NCBI RefSeq assembly: GCF_021347895.1
Contig: NC_067125.1
Location: 9,258,768-9,322,767, forward strand
DNA length: 64,000 bases
Reading direction: 5' to 3'
From: Acanthochromis polyacanthus
Lineage: Eukaryota; Chordata; Actinopteri; Pomacentridae
In this document: piece by piece, positions 59,661 to 64,000 of the stretch
How positions within the stretch are numbered: position 1 is the stretch's first letter
Layout of the letters: each line of letters begins with the position of its first letter
Made by a program: the position numbers and the translations under genes
Notes under the pieces: model-generated
Told to the model about the DNA's origin: nothing
Seen by the model: only the letters and a program-made list of their open reading frames with translations
Database searches by the model: none

Positions 59661-60996
59661 TTAACTAGTCTTATCATTCCATTTTGATTTTCGTACATCT
59701 TGGTTTGATACCTGCAGAACAAATCACATTTATATGACCTTCTGTTTAGCGTCAAAGACACAAGGGATGTACTTGCCACTTCAAGACTACAAATTTAGCA
59801 TATTTACAGGTATATAATCATATTTTGGTTGAAATGTTTGAATGTTTTAATATTCAAAGAACACATTATTTTACCCAGACTGTACATTGCTGCATCATCC
59901 TCTGTTTGAAATATTTTGCTTATCTCTTGTCTCTTTATGGCCCCAGTCCTGAAAAGTCCAGTGTGCTCTCATTGATCAGGTAGCCTGACAAAGTGAGACA
60001 AGGGTAGCTTGTGGTTAGTGGTTAGCACTGTCGCTTTGCAGCTCAAAGATCCACAGTTCACGTGTCTATTTAGGAAGGGTCTGGTCTTCTTAGCTCTTAT
60101 AACTGCTTTAGGGTGTTACCAAGACTTCCTTCTGGGAACTTTGTGAGTGCTTGTTAGCAAATTAAAGCATTTCAACTCACCAAACACAGGTGAAAATAGA
60201 TATAGGCCTGCTAAATATCAGCAGTTTGCATTTTCACTGGGCTGCTGACAAAAGCAATTAGGTAAAAATCATGATATGGTCAAATGTTTCCACCTCCACA
60301 TTGTTTTTTTTTTTTTTGAATAAAATCAGATTGTAGATGCTGAAGGGAAAGTGTGACAACTGCAACTGCATTTCAGCTCATGTAAATGTTCTGTAATGAC
60401 ATTGTTAGTTATATATAGATGGAAATATAACAATGTCATGCTGTACTGTGACCATGAATGAGTTGTTCATTTCATTACAGCAACCTTGGTAAAGCTTTGG
60501 AGGTTAAGTTCCCTCTAATGTCATTGTAAAAGTGTTGTTGACTGTTTCTGTGTTCAAACTTTACCCGAGGAAACACAAATACAGAAACATGAAGTTTTTT
60601 TTCTTTTCCGACACTGTATGTTTTCTCAAACTGCTAGTCTCAGGCTTCTAGGCTGAAAGATTGACTGTATGAAGCTTTCTGTCAAAGGGTCTATTGTGGT
60701 GTTAGACACAAGCTGTGTTACAGCAAATAAAACTGATAACCATCCTGTCAAACGAAGAGAAGAGCCTCAACAGCGGCTCACTCCATTATTAGTTTTTCTT
60801 CTGTGTGTGTGTCCGCATGTTTGTGTTTCTATGTGGACAGTAGTGAGATGAAGAGACAAGATATGAGATGGACTATAATAGTCTGAAAAGTTTTCAACTG
60901 TATTGGACTTGCACGGAAAAAAAGTTGGTGACAATGTAGTTTCCTGTTATTCAAAGGACTGAAAGACTTTGGAAAAATGAAGAAACAAAGTGACAT
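59661..60996. other. Intronic stretch with one small L2 fragment
   Basis: GTGGTTAGCACTGTCGCTTT at 60019-60038 and the bases to about 60065 are the 5' part of an L2 tail in sense orientation. A T run lies at 60304-60317. Otherwise nothing is recognised. Confidence 0.45.
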
Positions 60997-61870
60997 ACTG
61001 GCTGAAACATGGCAGTGAGCACTGGCATTGGCATGTGCAAGGACTGGCTGCCTTCCAGGGCATCACTACAAAGGAGTTCAGATGGAGGAGAACCATCATG
61101 TGGTCCAGGAAGAGGTACAGCAGGATTAGCAAGATGGTGGGGAATCAGCAGCAGGGAGCATGGACATGATCTGGCAAATCGCTGATTACAAGATCACTAG
61201 TTTATAGGTCTAGAAGGCTGGGCCATGCTGGATCATGTTACCAATCCAGATGGTTTGCAACATCCTCCCAAGCCTATAAAGCCTTTTCCTCTGGTGTCTG
61301 GCAGAAATGCGGTGAGACACACAATCCCTGGCGCATGTTTTGAGTGGTTGTCCAAAGGATATGAGGAAGTGGCACTGACATTCTTGACCAGCTGCTGAAT
61401 GGTGCCTTGGTGGATGCCATTTGAGCAGCGACCCAATTAGAAAGACTTTTGTCAAGGAAAACAACAATTTTCAGCAATACACAAGATCATCCAGTCGGCT
61501 TCTTGCCACTGTTTGAGACGGGCAGCTGAAGACTCAACTTGGTTCCCAGACTTCATCACACACCACAGTCAAGCTGGACATCATCCTGATGTTTGAAACA
61601 AGCAACAAAACAAGTGGTCCTGCTGCAAGACACTATTCTGAGAAGACCAGATGGAGGAGTCCTCCAGAGAGCCAAGTATGCAGACTTAGCAGGCAAGTAC
61701 TGAAGCTTAGTGCCGAATACGCAATATGTGCTGATTGAGGGACCTCTGCTGGCCGTATGCAGGGCCTTCAGGCTCCTTGGCATCACAGGACGCCACTGGG
61801 AGATGACCATCAATATGGCTACTAAAACCACATGATGATGGCCGATCAAAGCAGGAACCTGATCAACCCT
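60997..61870 (+). mobile_element. Non-LTR retrotransposon (LINE) coding relic
   Basis: On the plus strand the text keeps the order of the C-terminal part of a fish LINE polyprotein: TGTCTGGCAGAAATGCGGTG, then GCATGTTTTGAGTGGTTGTC and CAAAGG (the zinc-knuckle-like segment), then the block ending A-K-Y-A-D-L-A-G-K at about 61669-61695, then GCCGTATGCAGGGCCTTCAG and CTTGGCATCACAGG. Many stops and shifts make it inactive. I cannot name the clade. The open frames on the other strand are antisense by-products. Confidence 0.6.
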
Positions 61871-62281
61871 GGATGGGTCACTTGGACAAGGGTGTCTTAT
61901 GTCAAATGACCTGAAACACCAGATGTCAACTGGCTTATTCTCTAAGTTTTACCCCTTTTTGGTCACTTAGGGGCATCAGAAACACAGATGCATCACCTTT
62001 TCAGTTCACTGGGTCAACTTGCTAGCTGCTATTTTGCCCATCCAGCAGTGATGGACCAATATTATTACTTATTTGCAGACATGATATTGTCCATCAGATG
62101 TCCTGGTCTCTGTCATTTTTTTCCTTGTGTTTCTGTTGTTTGTCTCTTGTTTGTCCCTTAGTGTTTACATTCACTAATGTCTTTTGTGCTTGAAACTAGA
62201 GATTAAGACCATAAATATATAAGGAAAAATGTTTACTGAAGTAACAGATAAGTGAGAAGCAGGATCATTTTCTCCTACAAT
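61871..62281. other. Intronic stretch, nothing recognised
   Basis: May include the decayed 3' end of the preceding LINE relic (TCAACCCTGGATGGGTCACT); otherwise no feature. Confidence 0.4.
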
Positions 62282-62390
62282 CCTATACAATCAGACTTGT
62301 TTTTGTAACCAGATGAGTCGCCCCCTGCTGGCTGTCGGAAAGAAAGCACGTTTAGATCACTTCTGCTACATCCATTTTTTATATACAGTC
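62282..62390 (+). repeat. Fish interspersed repeat, unbroken fragment
   Basis: GTTTTTGTAACCAGATGAGT, CGCCCCCTGCTGGCTGTCGG and TCCATTTTTTATATACAGTC are the same family as the repeat split at 55111-55865. Confidence 0.6.
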
Positions 62391-64000
62391 TGTACTTCTC
62401 TCCCAATCAGCCCCTGTATGTACATGTAGTCCAGTCTCTCCCTTTGCTACTTTCACTTTTAGATTGTTCTGGTTTTGTGGTTGGACTTGACTTCTGGACT
62501 CTTCAGTGGCTCTTGTTATAGTCTGCCTTCCCACCACCTTCTATTATAACCACCCGTATGTTTTTTTTTTTTAAAGTTTTCTTTTTGTTTATTCGTCCTG
62601 TTGGTATCATCTACTTGAGTCCTTTTTCAAACTGTTCCGAACACCAAATCAATGCAAGTCAAATATTCTGTCTCCTTCAGTGCAGTTTTCAGTTACGACC
62701 AACCCTTATGGGAAATATCTCCTTCTTCCACTCTGTAACGCTCCACTATGTTCATCAGCTAATTGCTAAGTAGCAGAAAACAGTTGCCTGCTGCAGCTGG
62801 AACGACTTTCTGTACACATCTCTGTCAATGTGTGTGTGTTTGTGTGTGCACAGGCATTACCCATCAGTAGGAGTTTCCAGGAACAAGTGAGGAGCTGTGA
62901 TTGGTAGAGAAACACACAGCTGAGCCCTGCTGTCCAGAGCCACAGACCATAGCTAATTTGAACAGACAGATTACAGTTTTTTAACTGCGTGAAAGCACAT
63001 CTTTTGTGTCAGTGTGGTGTGTGTATGTGTGTCTGACATTCCCAAAGTAGCCTGTCTTTAATACAACAGCCACTAGGCCTATTAAATAGCCCCTGATCTC
63101 TGGCCATGGCATTTACTTCTCCCTCTCCATCCTTCCCTTCATCCCTGCAGCCAACGCTCATGGCAACAACTGCCATTTCATCGAGTGCATCTGTGCTTGT
63201 GTGTATTTGTATGCATCATTTCAACGTAACTTTGAGCTAAAAAGCGGCCAGGCTTTAGAGACAGGATTACCGCTGAGAACTGAGAGAGAGCAGGAATTAC
63301 ACTGTACACCAGCAACTGCTCTATGTGTGTCTGTGTGAAAGCATGTATGCTGTGCCCACACAGAAATTACATGCATGTTCACAGCAAGTGTCTATAGAAT
63401 GCATGTACATCTGAAAATGTACTATTTAAAGCAGAAATATATGTCTGTGTCTGTTGCTGTGCTTGTATAACATGCAACTTTTCTTTCTTGCCATGGAGTC
63501 TGTTGTGTGTCTATAATTTTGCATGCTTTTACTGCACATAATCAAGCCTGTGGTTCCATTTGCTGTCACTGTTCTTTGAAGCTGTGCTCCTTTGCATTAA
63601 CAAACACCACACAGCATGTTGCCAAGTGCTACCAAAATGATTTTGTCCTATTTGCATATAATCATCCAGAATTTACAACTAAAGGCAGATATTTTCTTCT
63701 TAAAGATATTTTAAAACTATTTTCTTCACATCTTTTGCTTGTTTGATTCAATGACCTTAATTCCTCTTAATCTTAAAATCAGACATCAGTCTGGTAAAAT
63801 TGTTACTGCGCTGCAAAAAGTACCCTTCTTAAGAAATTATTTAGACGAGACAGTAGTAATACCAAGACATCTCTTAAATAATGTATTTTCTTGATGCAAA
63901 ATAAATTAATTTAGCTTTTTCTGGTATAATTTAAGATCCTGACTTTTTATTGGAAATTTGGTTCAGATCAGAGACAAATGAATTTATCCAAAACCACAGG
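62391..64000 (-). other. clstn2: clstn2 upstream intron, right edge of window
   Basis: No exon recognised. There are TG-rich patches at 62827-62850 and 63014-63035 and a T run at 62561-62572. From about 63805 the words CTGCAAAAAGTACCCTTC and TTAAGAAATTATTTAGAC suggest the start of another AT-rich repeat that leaves the window. Assignment to clstn2 is by inference from exon order. Confidence 0.35.

Noticed and set aside
61210..61849. Several minus-strand open frames of 67-97 codons
   Set aside because: They are antisense to a plus-strand LINE coding relic.

Overview
The window looks like nuclear DNA from a bony fish, probably a spiny-rayed teleost. There are no long open frames. Splice-delimited exons lie in very long AT-rich introns, and the intronic DNA is full of repeat types known from teleost genomes: Tc1/mariner relics, hAT- and Harbinger-like short DNA elements, L2-type LINE tails, a tRNA-headed SINE and long (CA)n tracts. 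Family names are given from recalled family knowledge; no database search was possible.

Only one gene can be supported. Three consecutive exons on the minus strand (30738-30923, 28367-28624 and 26300-26421) join in frame through canonical GT-AG introns of about 2.1 and 1.9 kb. They encode the linker after the second cadherin repeat and the first part of the LNS (laminin-G-like) domain of a calsyntenin, best matching calsyntenin-2 (clstn2). The 5' exons must lie beyond the right edge and the 3' exons beyond the left edge or undetected within 1-26.3 kb. The whole window is therefore best read as the interior of one large neuronal adhesion gene, with flanking introns of at least 26 kb and 33 kb.

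Layout: 1-0.8 kb is a Tc1/mariner transposase relic. From 0.8 to 13.3 kb the intron is mostly plain. At 13.3-14.8 kb there is a degenerate tandem array built on an ACTTGA-type word. At 17-18.3 kb there is a duplicated 43-mer, a 43-nt C run and a LINE relic. At 20.1-20.7 kb two near-identical 78-bp palindromes lie in opposite orientation. At 22.3-24.1 kb there are Tc1, LINE and other repeat relics. The three exons fall in 26.3-30.9 kb, with a SINE and an L2 tail close behind two of the splice donors. From 32 to 62 kb the right-hand intron is a patchwork of nested elements: a Tc1 short element invaded by another element (36.0-36.9 kb), an L2 tail invaded by a hAT-like element with a perfect 8-bp target duplication (50.6-52.0 kb), a palindromic element with a duplicated 82-bp arm (55.2-55.8 kb), and a 1.2-kb LTR-like segment inside another element (58.3-59.5 kb).

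No previously undescribed gene system was found. The most interesting material is the nested transposon history, the mirrored palindromes, and a few stretches that read like conserved non-coding regulatory DNA but cannot be tested without alignment.
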